From Maricaulis sp047308265 (lineage in GTDB: Bacteria; Pseudomonadota; Alphaproteobacteria; Caulobacterales; Maricaulaceae): a stretch of DNA of 64,000 nt. The stretch covers positions 558,001 through 622,000 of the forward strand of contig NZ_JBKQWY010000001.1 of assembly GCF_047308265.1 (NCBI RefSeq), written 5' to 3'. This document shows positions 1 through 8,053 of the stretch, piece by piece (the first letter of the stretch is position 1; the number at the start of each line of letters is the position of its first letter). The notes under the pieces were generated by a model. The model ran no database searches. It saw only the letters and a program-made list of their open reading frames with translations, and was not told the DNA's origin. The translations under genes and the position numbers were made by a program.

Positions 1-264
1 GCCTTTATTTATGATCCGTCGGATCGCCTTGGTGAGCGACTCAATCGAGAGACAGTGACCCAATTGCCGCTGGCGGGTGATGCAGAGATCCGCTGTAAGG
101 CCTTGATCGAACGACATGTGGTTGAAACCGGCTCGGCACGCGGCCGCGCACTGCTGGATGACTGGAACCGGGTCCGCACAGACTTCGTGCACCTGCGCGG
201 TCAGGAAGAAATGAGCCGGTCCGGCGGGCGGGACCTGGCCTGGGATGAGCAGAAGACGGCTTGA
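1..264 (+). CDS. gltB: Glutamate synthase large subunit, C-terminal fragment
   Basis: The reading frame is open from the first base and ends at TGA 262-264, so only the last 87 codons are present. They read AFIYDPSDRLGERLN, then LIERHVVETGSARG and LLDDWNRVRTDFVHL. This is the pattern of the last part of the GltB C-terminal beta-helix and tail (AF-YD, H--TGS, W----F). GltB makes glutamate from glutamine and 2-oxoglutarate together with GltD. The tail after the helix is rather hydrophilic. A GTG at 55 is an internal codon, not a start. The identification rests on a short, well-conserved stretch. Confidence 0.8.
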   Translation, partial: AFIYDPSDRLGERLNRETVTQLPLAGDAEIRCKALIERHVVETGSARGRALLDDWNRVRTDFVHLRGQEEMSRSGGRDLAWDEQKTA

Positions 265-306
265 GACCAAAGTTCACCTGCTGCACTGCAATAGAGGCAT
301 TGGTTA

Positions 307-337
307 GGGGCCGATTACGCGCTAGGTGATCGGCCCC
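307..337 (+). terminator. Hairpin after gltB
   Basis: A perfect 9-bp inverted repeat (GGGGCCGAT at 307-315, ATCGGCCCC at 329-337) with a 13-nt loop lies between gltB and ppa. Only a short T-run follows (TGTTT), so it is a weak terminator or a leader hairpin of ppa. Confidence 0.45.
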
Positions 338-383
338 GCCTGTTTGAACAACGGGCCCGTCTTGTCTTGGAAGGATCAGGGAC

Positions 384-911
384 ATGCGCATCGACAAGAT
401 CTCGCTCGGTGAAAATCCGCCGGAAGATATCAATGTGATCATCGAAGTGCCGGTGGGTGGCGAGCCGGTGAAATATGAAATGGACAAGGATTCGGGGACG
501 GTATTTGTCGACCGCTTCCTGCACACGCCGATGCGCTATCCGTGTAATTACGGATTCATGCCGCACACCCTGTCCGATGACGGTGACCCGATTGATGTGA
601 TGGTTTTGGGCCAGACGACCCTGGTGCCGGGCTGTGTTGTCCGTGCCCGTCCGATCGGCGTGCTGATGATGGAAGATGAAAGCGGTCTGGACGAGAAAAT
701 CCTGGCAGCGCCGCACAGCAAGATCTCAGCGATGTATGATGACATTCGCGACTATACCGATGTTCAAAAGGCGCTGATCGCTCGCATTGGCCATTTCTTT
801 GAACACTACAAGGATCTGGAGCCGAACAAGTGGGTGAAAGTCACCGGCTGGGAAGGCGCGGAGAAGGCGCAGCAGCTGATCATGGAAGCGATCGAGCGCG
901 CGCAAAAATAA
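384..911 (+). CDS. ppa: Inorganic pyrophosphatase (soluble, family I)
   Basis: This cytoplasmic enzyme hydrolyses pyrophosphate to two phosphates and so pulls biosynthetic reactions forward. The 175-residue protein has the usual length of bacterial family I enzymes. It carries the metal-binding signature DGDPID (residues 66-71), preceded by RYPCNYGFMPHT (51-62), and the basic K-W segment near residues 149-152. The ATG at 384 follows a good ribosome binding site (GGAAGGA, 369-375). It is a single-gene unit closed by a strong terminator. Confidence 0.97.
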   Translation: MRIDKISLGENPPEDINVIIEVPVGGEPVKYEMDKDSGTVFVDRFLHTPMRYPCNYGFMPHTLSDDGDPIDVMVLGQTTLVPGCVVRARPIGVLMMEDESGLDEKILAAPHSKISAMYDDIRDYTDVQKALIARIGHFFEHYKDLEPNKWVKVTGWEGAEKAQQLIMEAIERAQK

Positions 912-936
912 TCCATCCGCTGGATTGAAATGACAG

Positions 937-966
937 AACCCGCTGACCCCGGTCAGCGGGTTTTTT
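937..966 (+). terminator. Rho-independent terminator of ppa
   Basis: AACCCGCTGACC pairs with GGTCAGCGGGTT (12 bp, 2-nt centre, so the real loop is slightly larger) and runs into TTTTTT. Confidence 0.9.
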
Positions 967-1037
967 GTTTGATCCTGCAGTGAGGGCCAGTGCTGCGGTG
1001 AGGGTCGATCTGTCGCGCGCGTTTCAAAGCGTTCAGG

Positions 1038-1430
1038 TCAGGCCGTTTCCGGCGTGCTGAAGGCGCCCTGAACATCCTTCACATAGACCAGTGCGCGACC
1101 GCTGGCGACGATATCACCCGTGTCGGACCGGCAAGTGGTCTCCAGATCAACCAGGAATTTTTCCGGACGGAGCTGGGTGATGGCGACGTCGGCCGTCAGC
1201 GTTTCGCCTGGCCGGACCGCCCGGTGAAACACGGTTTCCTGTTTGAGATAATTGGTGCCCCGCCCGGGCAGGTCCACGCCCAGCAGGTCGGAGAACATGG
1301 CATTGATCAGGGCCTCGGGCACCACATCCTGCGGGACCGGCGCGCCGGTCAGCGCGGCGAAACGTGCGCTGTCTGTGTCGGAGAACATACGGGTGCGTCG
1401 GGCGCTCTGGCCCAGGGCGAGCGGTGTCAT
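1038..1430 (-). CDS. MaoC-like hotdog protein, probable non-catalytic partner
   Basis: A 130-residue single hotdog domain of the MaoC/(R)-enoyl-CoA hydratase type. Family features are the LGQSARRTRMFSDTD opening, the central NAMFSDLLG helix and the FHRAVRPGETL strand. The place where active hydratases have Asp-x4-His (as in GDNNPIH) reads GAPVPQDVVPEA, so the catalytic Asp/His pair is missing. The gene overlaps the preceding MaoC gene by four bases (ATGA). Catalytic/non-catalytic MaoC pairs form heteromeric hydratases in steroid side-chain degradation (ChsH1/ChsH2 type). By inference this is the structural subunit of such a complex. It could also be a thioesterase-like hotdog. Confidence 0.75.
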   Translation of the reverse strand: MTPLALGQSARRTRMFSDTDSARFAALTGAPVPQDVVPEALINAMFSDLLGVDLPGRGTNYLKQETVFHRAVRPGETLTADVAITQLRPEKFLVDLETTCRSDTGDIVASGRALVYVKDVQGAFSTPETA

Positions 1431-1795
1431 CGGGCGAGCTCCGTCTTGCCGCGGCAGGTGATGGTCTGGTCATTCAACCGGGTGATCATGAGGTCGAGCT
1501 GGACCGTGTCGGCCTGCACGGCGGTGATCTCGGCAGAAAACTGCAGCGGTTCACCCACAGGCGAGGGGGCCGGATACATGGTTTCCTGGCTCAGCTGACG
1601 ACCGCCGGGCACCAATTCCTCCACGACACCGCGCAGGACGGCACAGAGCAGGGCGCCGTGTGCGACGGTCTTGCCGAAGCGGGTCGTGCCGGCAAAAACC
1701 GGATCAACATGTATGGGGTTGTTATCGCCGGACAGCTCGGCGAAGGCGTCAAAATCCGCCTGGGTGAAGGTCTTGTTCAAAGTGGCGCGGGTCAC
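1427..1795 (-). CDS. MaoC-type (R)-specific enoyl-CoA hydratase
   Basis: A 122-residue single hotdog domain with an intact hydratase motif: SGDNNPIHVD gives Asp24 and His29, followed by the overhang FGKTVAHGALL (residues 40-50). Such enzymes hydrate trans-2-enoyl-CoA to (R)-3-hydroxyacyl-CoA. The stop codon of the upstream CoA-ligase gene overlaps this start, and its own stop overlaps the start of the dyad-less MaoC gene, which implies translational coupling and a shared complex. The substrate is unknown. Confidence 0.88.
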   Translation of the reverse strand: MTRATLNKTFTQADFDAFAELSGDNNPIHVDPVFAGTTRFGKTVAHGALLCAVLRGVVEELVPGGRQLSQETMYPAPSPVGEPLQFSAEITAVQADTVQLDLMITRLNDQTITCRGKTELAR

Positions 1796-3291
1796 GATAC
1801 AAGCTCGGGTCTGGGGAGAAGATGTTTCTGGACTTTTCCGGCGGCGGTGCGCGGGAAATCATCGAGGAACAGAACGTATCGGGGGACTTTGAAGGCGGCG
1901 AGATGATCTCGGCACCAGGTGCGGATCTCCGTCTCGTCCAGCGCCACCCCGTCCATCAGGATCAGGCAGGCGCATCCAACCTCGCCCCATTTTTCATCAG
2001 GGACGCCGATGACTGCCGCCTCGCGAATGCCGGGATGGGCTTCGAGGATATTCTCGACCTCGGCCGGATAGACGTTTTCGCCGCCGGAGATGTACATCTC
2101 CTTGATCCGTCCCGCGACAAAGCAATAACCGTCCTCGTCCATGCGGCCCAGATCACCCGATTTAAGCCAGCCATCCGCCGTGTAGAGTTTCTCGGTCTCG
2201 TCAGGGCGATGCCAGTAGCCTGGTGTCAGTCCGGGGCCCTGGAACTGGATCTCGCCGGTGTCGCCTTGCGGTAATTCACGATCATCCGGACCGGCAATCC
2301 GAACATTGATCATCACCTGGGCCTTGCCGACTGAACCGATCTTGGTGAGCACATGATCCGGGTCGGACAGGAAGGCGGTGGGACCGGTTTCGGTCATGCC
2401 AAATCCATTACACACCCGCGCACCGTGATCCGCGAAGGTGCGCACCAGATTATCGGGCAGGGGCGCGCCACCACAGGCCCAGTTGCGGACACGGGTCAGA
2501 TCGGTCGCAGGGAAACGGGGATGCAGGCTGAGTTCACGATACACGGCCGGAACGCCGATAAATACGTCCAGCTGACCCGTATTGACCAGGCCGAGGAGCG
2601 CGTCGGCGTCAAAGCCGGGCAGGACGTGGACGAGCCCGCCATTGAACAACACCGGCAGGGTATGGAGATTAATCCCGGCCGTGTGGAAGAGAGGCAGGAA
2701 GTTCAGGGTACTATCCCCGACACGCAGGCCGATCGCCTGACCGATATTGATCGCATTGATCACGGCCATGCCATAGGTCTGGATCACGCCCTTGGGACGG
2801 CCGGTCGTGCCGGACGTATAGATCAGATACCAGCACTCATCGGCGGGCCAGGACAGACGGCCTGGATCGACGGGCGACGCATCGCGGGCGGCGGGATAGG
2901 CCTGTTCCAGGTCCAGGCCGCGGATATCAGTGTTGAGGCAGGCGGACGCGGTGTCCGCATCCTCCCGGCCATAGGCCAGGAGGGTCGGTGAGCAATCCTC
3001 CAGCAGCCCCGCCAGTTCCGTAGCGGGCATGCGCCAGTTCAGGGGAACGAGGATCGCCCCGATGCGGGCACACGCAAACAAAAGCTCGAAAAACTCCACT
3101 CGATTTCGGCACAGGATCGCCAGCCTGTCCCCGGGCGCTAAGCCTTTCGCCTTAAGCAGATGCGTGGCCTGACCGATACGCTGGTCCAGCTGGGCATAGG
3201 TCAGGATCTGCCCGGTTTCCACAGTGTGGAAGGCCGGAGCATCCGGGGTGATGTGGGCGCGTCGCGCCATGAAATCGGTGAGGAATTTCAT
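1792..3291 (-). CDS. Acyl-CoA synthetase (AMP-forming, class I adenylate-forming)
   Basis: A 499-residue adenylating enzyme that activates a carboxylic acid via acyl-AMP to its CoA thioester. The core motifs are all visible: A3 YTSGTTGRPKG (158-168), A5 NGFGMTETGP, A7 SGDLGRMDEDGY, A8 GRIKEMYISGGENVYP, and the C-terminal catalytic lysine in RTAAGKVQK. The length and the SGGENVYP motif fit the FadK/FadD3/medium-chain group. It sits between the crotonase gene (1-bp gap) and the MaoC pair (4-bp overlap), so it likely feeds acyl-CoA to them. The acid substrate cannot be read from the sequence. Confidence 0.93.
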   Translation of the reverse strand: MKFLTDFMARRAHITPDAPAFHTVETGQILTYAQLDQRIGQATHLLKAKGLAPGDRLAILCRNRVEFFELLFACARIGAILVPLNWRMPATELAGLLEDCSPTLLAYGREDADTASACLNTDIRGLDLEQAYPAARDASPVDPGRLSWPADECWYLIYTSGTTGRPKGVIQTYGMAVINAINIGQAIGLRVGDSTLNFLPLFHTAGINLHTLPVLFNGGLVHVLPGFDADALLGLVNTGQLDVFIGVPAVYRELSLHPRFPATDLTRVRNWACGGAPLPDNLVRTFADHGARVCNGFGMTETGPTAFLSDPDHVLTKIGSVGKAQVMINVRIAGPDDRELPQGDTGEIQFQGPGLTPGYWHRPDETEKLYTADGWLKSGDLGRMDEDGYCFVAGRIKEMYISGGENVYPAEVENILEAHPGIREAAVIGVPDEKWGEVGCACLILMDGVALDETEIRTWCRDHLAAFKVPRYVLFLDDFPRTAAGKVQKHLLPRPELVS

Positions 3292-3292
3292 C

Positions 3293-4063
3293 TTAGCCGT
3301 CCACGAAGCTGATCATCCGTTGGTGAGTATCCGAGCGTTGAACCAGATCCAGAAAAGCCTCGCGTTCGGCCTCCAGCCGGTGGGCCAGATCCGGCGGGCC
3401 AAGCAGCCGGCGTGCTGTGATGAGCGTAGCAGCGTCGTGATGGGCCAGGCGCTCGGCTTCATCCTGAACGCGGTCATGGAAATGCGCGTCACTGACGGGA
3501 CCTTCGCCCAATCCCATCCGGGCGAGGCGACCGGCATTGCGTTTTTCGTCGCGGGCAATCCAGCTTCGTGCGTCTGCTGCGGCCACAAAGGCAGGCAGAA
3601 GGGCCGTCCATCCCCCATCCGGAGCAAAACCCATCTGGGCATAATAGGGCTGGATCCAGGCCTGTTCGTGCAGGACGCGAACATCACACGCCAGCGCCAG
3701 TCCTAGGGATCCTCCGGTCAGGGCCCCATTCATGCCGCAGACCGTCGGGACGGGCAGGGTGTGGAGTTTGAGAATAACCTCATTGAGCAGGCCCACCAGG
3801 CGTGCGGAATAGACGTGTAGCTCGGCGGGTCGTCCGATGCGCTCGCGGAATTCGCGCACATCGCCCCCTGCAGAGAAAACCTGGCCCTTGCCGGTCAGCA
3901 CCACCGCCCGGGCGCCCGAGGATGTGGCGGTGTCGAGCGCGGCAGATACCGCATCCAGCAGATCCGGAACCAGGGCATTGGCACGGGGCGATCGCGCCAG
4001 GGTGATCCAGGCGATGTCACCGCGCTGCGTGATTTCAACAAGGGGGGCGGTTGTGATCGTCAT
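3293..4063 (-). CDS. Crotonase-fold enoyl-CoA hydratase/isomerase family protein
   Basis: A 256-residue crotonase superfamily protein. The oxyanion-hole segments FSAGGDVREF (63-72) and NGALTGGSLGLALACDV (112-128) are clear. Neither of the two catalytic glutamates of classical hydratases is present: the GGxxE position is Gly121 and the second is Tyr140 (IQPYYAQMG). It does have FAPDGG (Asp149), the place of the acidic residue used by PaaG-type isomerases. It is therefore more likely an isomerase or other crotonase reaction than a simple hydratase. It overlaps the tetR start by four bases. Confidence 0.85.
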   Translation of the reverse strand: MTITTAPLVEITQRGDIAWITLARSPRANALVPDLLDAVSAALDTATSSGARAVVLTGKGQVFSAGGDVREFRERIGRPAELHVYSARLVGLLNEVILKLHTLPVPTVCGMNGALTGGSLGLALACDVRVLHEQAWIQPYYAQMGFAPDGGWTALLPAFVAAADARSWIARDEKRNAGRLARMGLGEGPVSDAHFHDRVQDEAERLAHHDAATLITARRLLGPPDLAHRLEAEREAFLDLVQRSDTHQRMISFVDG

Positions 4064-4671
4064 CGCGGTTTGAGCCCCTGTCCGATCAGGTCAACGGCAC
4101 GCTCGGCAATTTCGCTGGCCTGGGCGTCTTCGTCCCAGACCCCGAACCGCAGGCCCAGGAACACACTCATGCCGATCAGCGACCAGGCGCGCACATCCAC
4201 ATCACCTTCGGAAATCTCGCCGCGCTTGGCCGCCTCGGTCAGATTGCGTCGATAGCCTTCGGCAAAGTTTTCATAGTGTTCGCGATAGGCATCCGGCGCC
4301 ACAAACTGGGCTTCCATGATGATGCGGTAGAGGTTCTGGTGTTGACGCACGAAGTCGATGAAGGAGGACAGGCCCAGCTCTTCCGCTTCGATACGGTCCT
4401 TGGCCTCAGCCGCGTGTTCCGCCACCCATTGTCGCGTCATGCGGCTCATATGCCCAACCAGGGCGCGGAAGATCTCATCCTTGGATTCGAAATACACATA
4501 GAATGTGCCCAGCGCGACTTCGGCGCGGCGTGTAATCTCCCCAATCGAGGTTTCATAGAAACCCTTGCTCCCAAACTCCCATTCAGCCGCTTCCAGCAGC
4601 TTGTTCCGAGTCCGGACGCCGCGGGCGGTTTTCGGGATTTTATTCGTTTCGGTCGTCTTCAAAGTTGACAT
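4060..4671 (-). CDS. TetR family repressor of the acyl-CoA island
   Basis: A 203-residue TetR-type regulator. The N-terminal helix-turn-helix (about residues 28-68) reads FYETSIGEITRRAEVALG then TFYVYFESKDEIF, the standard TetR DNA-binding pattern. The C-terminal ligand domain is unassigned; TetR proteins in such operons usually sense an acyl-CoA or the free substrate. It is the first gene of the minus-strand operon and is divergent from a hydrolase-TonB receptor operon. It therefore probably controls both through the 64-bp spacer. Confidence 0.92.
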   Translation of the reverse strand: MSTLKTTETNKIPKTARGVRTRNKLLEAAEWEFGSKGFYETSIGEITRRAEVALGTFYVYFESKDEIFRALVGHMSRMTRQWVAEHAAEAKDRIEAEELGLSSFIDFVRQHQNLYRIIMEAQFVAPDAYREHYENFAEGYRRNLTEAAKRGEISEGDVDVRAWSLIGMSVFLGLRFGVWDEDAQASEIAERAVDLIGQGLKPR

Positions 4672-4735
4672 ATGATTCAGTTTTCACAAAATGGGGCGCA
4701 ATGCAAGAACCGGTCGAAACAAGCGAACCGGAGAT
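4672..4735. promoter_or_regulatory. Divergent promoter/operator region
   Basis: The short spacer between tetR and the hydrolase gene holds an AT-rich stretch (4676-4692). It also holds an imperfect inverted repeat, CCGGTCG at 4710-4716 against CGAACCGG at 4724-4731, spaced as a TetR dimer site would be. No convincing -35/-10 pair could be assigned. Confidence 0.4.
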
Positions 4736-5662
4736 ATGGGGAGACTACTCGTGCTCACTGCGCTTGGCAGCAGTAAAGCGCCGAACACACCTGCCTACGG
4801 TCACGTCACGTGCCCGGACGGGTTGCAAATGGCGTATACGGATCAGGGCATTGGTCCGGTTCTCCTGTTGCTTCACGGGTGGGGTGTTGATGGCAGTTTT
4901 TTTGCCCCGCTCCAGGACAGGCTCGCGCAAACCTGCCGAATCGTGACCCCGGATCTGCGCGCACACGGACGAACGCCGGCTGGCGACAGCGAGCTGCGGT
5001 TCGATACCCTGGCGGGCGATCTCCACACACTGATTGAAACCTTGGATCTGCACGATGTCACTCTGCTGGGGTGGTCCATGGGGGCGATGGTGGCCTGGCG
5101 CTATATTGAGCGTCAGGGCACCGCGCGCCTGGCCGGCCTCGTCGTGGAAGACATGAGCCCGCGCATCGTGAATGATGAACACTGGCGGTTGGGTGTCTCC
5201 AGCGGCATGTCGCTGGAAGCCAGCGACCATCACGGCCAGGGCATGATCAGCCAGTGGCCGGACTATGCCGCGAGCTTCGCTCCGCGCATGTTTGCGCGCT
5301 CCGTGCGTGAAACCCATCCCGATCTGGTCAAGGCGGCTGTCGAAGGCATGGCGGCGCAGACCGGGGCCGATATGTCGACCTTGTGGGATGCGATGGCGCG
5401 CCAGGATTTTCGGGCCATGCTGCCCTCCATCGATATCCCGACACTGATTGTTTTCGGCGAGCTGAGTCAGGTCTACGGGCCTGAATCGGGGGCCTATCTC
5501 GCCGACCTCATTCCGAATGCAAAAGCGCTCGGCTTTGCGCATTCGGGCCATGCTCCGCACCTGGAAGAACCGGAAGAGTTCGCGAGTGCGGTTTCAAACT
5601 TTGTCCAGACCGCCTGCCCGGCACCGGACACACGCATTCACCCAGAGGGGAGGAAACTATGA
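4736..5662 (+). CDS. Alpha/beta hydrolase
   Basis: A cytoplasmic alpha/beta hydrolase of 308 residues from ATG 4736. An in-frame ATG at 4691 would add 15 basic residues that look non-coding. The oxyanion HGWG is at residues 47-50, the nucleophile elbow GWSMG has Ser114, and the C-terminal His lies in HSGHAPHLEEP. The acid residue is probably in the VFGELSQ segment, where an Asp is more usual. Its stop overlaps the start of the TonB receptor gene (ATGA), so both are co-translated and the hydrolase likely acts on the imported compound. Confidence 0.88.
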   Translation: MGRLLVLTALGSSKAPNTPAYGHVTCPDGLQMAYTDQGIGPVLLLLHGWGVDGSFFAPLQDRLAQTCRIVTPDLRAHGRTPAGDSELRFDTLAGDLHTLIETLDLHDVTLLGWSMGAMVAWRYIERQGTARLAGLVVEDMSPRIVNDEHWRLGVSSGMSLEASDHHGQGMISQWPDYAASFAPRMFARSVRETHPDLVKAAVEGMAAQTGADMSTLWDAMARQDFRAMLPSIDIPTLIVFGELSQVYGPESGAYLADLIPNAKALGFAHSGHAPHLEEPEEFASAVSNFVQTACPAPDTRIHPEGRKL

Positions 5663-7971
5663 AAACCCGTCTCGTGACCAAGGCGTCACTTCTCGCATCC
5701 ACACTTCTACCCGCCATGCTCGTCACCGTTCCGGCCCAGGCCCAGGACGAACCGAGCGTGATCGGTGACACCATCACCGTCACGGCCCGCCGCCGTGAGG
5801 AAAGCCTGCAGGACGTGCCGCTCTCCGTCAGCGCGTTCACCGGTGACCAGCTTGAAGATCTGGGCGCACCGGACATTACGGGCCTGGCCGAGGTGCTGCC
5901 GAACGTCACTTTGGAAGTCTCTCGCGGTACGAATTCCACGCTGTCGGCCTTTATTCGTGGCGTGGGTCAGCAGGACCCGGTGGCCGGTTTCGAAGCTGGT
6001 GTCGGCATCTATATCGATGATGTCTATCTGAACCGTCCGCAAGGCGCTGTTCTGGACATTTTCGACGTGGAGCGGATCGAGGTTCTGCGCGGACCGCAAG
6101 GCACGCTGTATGGTCGCAACACGATTGGGGGTGCCGTCAAGTTTGTCACCCGTCGTCTGGACGCCGAAAACCCGACCTTCAATGCACGCATCAATTATGG
6201 CGAGTACGGTCAGTTTGATCAGATCGTTTCCGGCTCTGTGCCGCTGGGAGACTATTTCCGGGTGGGTGGCGCTGTTGCCAATCTGACCCGCGATGGTTTT
6301 GGCGAAAACCTGCTGACGGGCGAGGACAATTACAACAAGGATGTCCTGGGGCTGCGGGTCTCGGCCGAATTCGAGCCGACCGATAATCTGTTTTTCCGCG
6401 TCTCTTATGATCGCACGGAAGATGATTCGAACCCGCGTCATGGTCACCGCCTGATCCCGGGGGTCCTGTCCGGTGCACCGGTGCTCGACAATGTCTTCGA
6501 CAGCCGGGCCGGTCTTTCTGTGCCCGAGCAAAGCGTTGAGGCTGAGGGATATTCCGTCCTGGCCGAGTGGACGATCAATGAAAACTGGACGGTGAAGAAT
6601 ATTTTCGCGGAACGCGAAGATGACACCTCTTCTCCGATCGATTTCGACAGCCTGCCGTCCGGCGATCTCGATGTTCCGGTGATCTACACCAATGAGCAGC
6701 TGACCGAGGAATTCCAGGTTCTCTACACCGGTGAAAAGCTCGCCGGCGTGATGGGCTTCTTCTATATGGATGCCAATGCCTTCAACGTCTTCGACGTGCT
6801 CCTCGACAATGTCCTGCCGGGTTTGAACGCGCAGACCTTTGGTGATGTGGACACAGAGACCTGGTCGCTGTTCGCCAACTTCACCTACGACATGACTGAT
6901 GAGCTGAGCCTGACACTGGGTGGACGGTACACCGAGGATGAGCGCACCTCGCGCGTGCTGCGCCGGACCTATCTGGGAGGTTTCTCCGAATTCTTCGGAG
7001 GGACAGGCGCGGTCATCGCGACCACCTCGGATTTCAATGACTCCAACAGCTGGGACGATTTCTCTCCGACCGTCTCACTGGCCTGGCAGCCCGATGCGGC
7101 CAACAACTACTATGTGACCTTCAGCCAGGGCTTCAAGGGCGGGGGTTTCGACCCACGTGCCCAGTCCACGGCCGCCCCGGATCTCGATGGTGATGGTGTT
7201 GGTCTGACGACCAATGGCACGACCGACCCGGATGACGTGTTCGAATTCATGTCCTTCGACCCGGAACAGGTCGATAGCTATGAAATCGGCTGGAAATACG
7301 CATCCTCCAACTACCAGCACTCCCTGGCCCTGTTCCATATGGATTATCAGGATGTCCAGGTCCCCGGTTCCGTGGGTATCGATACCGATGGTGATGGTGT
7401 GTCGGACTCCTTCACCGGTGTGACGACCAATGCCGGTGCTGCAACCATTCGCGGTATCGAGTATGAGGGTCTTGCCCAGCTGGGCGATGACCTGTTCAAC
7501 GATGGTGACAGCCTGAGCATGAACTGGGCGATCGGTATCCTGGATGGTGAGTACGACGAGTTCATCAACGCCTTTGGTGTCGATGTCTCCGAAGATGTGG
7601 TGATCCAGAACACGCCGGACTACACGGCCTCTGTCCAGCTTTCCTACGTCACGCCGGCCTTTGGCGGTGATATCGCGTTCAACAACACGCTGTCCCTGCG
7701 GGGCGATTCCAGCCAGTTCGAATTCCCGTTCCCGGAACTCGATCAGAGCTCTTACGCGCTCTGGAATGCCTCCCTTCTGTGGGAAAGCACGGATGGTCAC
7801 TGGGAGCTGGGTCTGCACGGTCGAAACCTGACCGACCAAGAGTATCGTGTGTCGGGCTATGACTTCGTCAACAATGATACGCTGGCTCCGGAACTCGGCC
7901 TGGAAGGCACGCTGACGGCCTTCTACGGTGCTCCGCGTACGGTCACGGCCACCGTCGCCTGGCGCTACTGA
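5659..7971 (+). CDS. TonB-dependent outer-membrane receptor
   Basis: A 770-residue receptor. The signal peptide is residues 1-28, cleaved after PAQA. The mature N-terminus has DTITVTARRREESLQDVP, a segment typical of the large alphaproteobacterial receptors for hydrophobic or complex organics. The plug domain includes FDVERIEVLRGPQGTLYGRN. The 22-strand barrel ends in a terminal aromatic residue (VAWRY). It imports its ligand into the periplasm using TonB-ExbBD energy. The ligand is unknown; co-transcription with a hydrolase and divergence from CoA-activation genes argue for an ester or acid carbon source, not a siderophore. Confidence 0.95.
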   Translation: MKTRLVTKASLLASTLLPAMLVTVPAQAQDEPSVIGDTITVTARRREESLQDVPLSVSAFTGDQLEDLGAPDITGLAEVLPNVTLEVSRGTNSTLSAFIRGVGQQDPVAGFEAGVGIYIDDVYLNRPQGAVLDIFDVERIEVLRGPQGTLYGRNTIGGAVKFVTRRLDAENPTFNARINYGEYGQFDQIVSGSVPLGDYFRVGGAVANLTRDGFGENLLTGEDNYNKDVLGLRVSAEFEPTDNLFFRVSYDRTEDDSNPRHGHRLIPGVLSGAPVLDNVFDSRAGLSVPEQSVEAEGYSVLAEWTINENWTVKNIFAEREDDTSSPIDFDSLPSGDLDVPVIYTNEQLTEEFQVLYTGEKLAGVMGFFYMDANAFNVFDVLLDNVLPGLNAQTFGDVDTETWSLFANFTYDMTDELSLTLGGRYTEDERTSRVLRRTYLGGFSEFFGGTGAVIATTSDFNDSNSWDDFSPTVSLAWQPDAANNYYVTFSQGFKGGGFDPRAQSTAAPDLDGDGVGLTTNGTTDPDDVFEFMSFDPEQVDSYEIGWKYASSNYQHSLALFHMDYQDVQVPGSVGIDTDGDGVSDSFTGVTTNAGAATIRGIEYEGLAQLGDDLFNDGDSLSMNWAIGILDGEYDEFINAFGVDVSEDVVIQNTPDYTASVQLSYVTPAFGGDIAFNNTLSLRGDSSQFEFPFPELDQSSYALWNASLLWESTDGHWELGLHGRNLTDQEYRVSGYDFVNNDTLAPELGLEGTLTAFYGAPRTVTATVAWRY

Positions 7972-7978
7972 GTGTGAG

Positions 7979-8022
7979 AATGGAGAGCGGTAAAAGCTTC
8001 ATTTGACCGCTCTCCATTTTTT
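7979..8022 (+). terminator. Rho-independent terminator of the receptor gene
   Basis: AATGGAGAGCGGT (7979-7991) pairs with ACCGCTCTCCATT (8006-8018), followed by TTTT. It sits between the receptor and the next hydrolase. Confidence 0.9.
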
Positions 8023-8053
8023 ATTGAGCCTCGCAGCACCGAAGGAGAGGACG

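Noticed and set aside
3800..4073. Plus-strand frames opposite the crotonase gene
   Set aside because: They are Arg/Pro-rich antisense frames of a strongly conserved gene without ribosome binding sites.
8003..8053. Upstream TTG start for the hydrolase at 8054
   Set aside because: It lies in the loop of the terminator of the previous gene, and ATG 8054 has a good ribosome binding site and begins the anchor helix.
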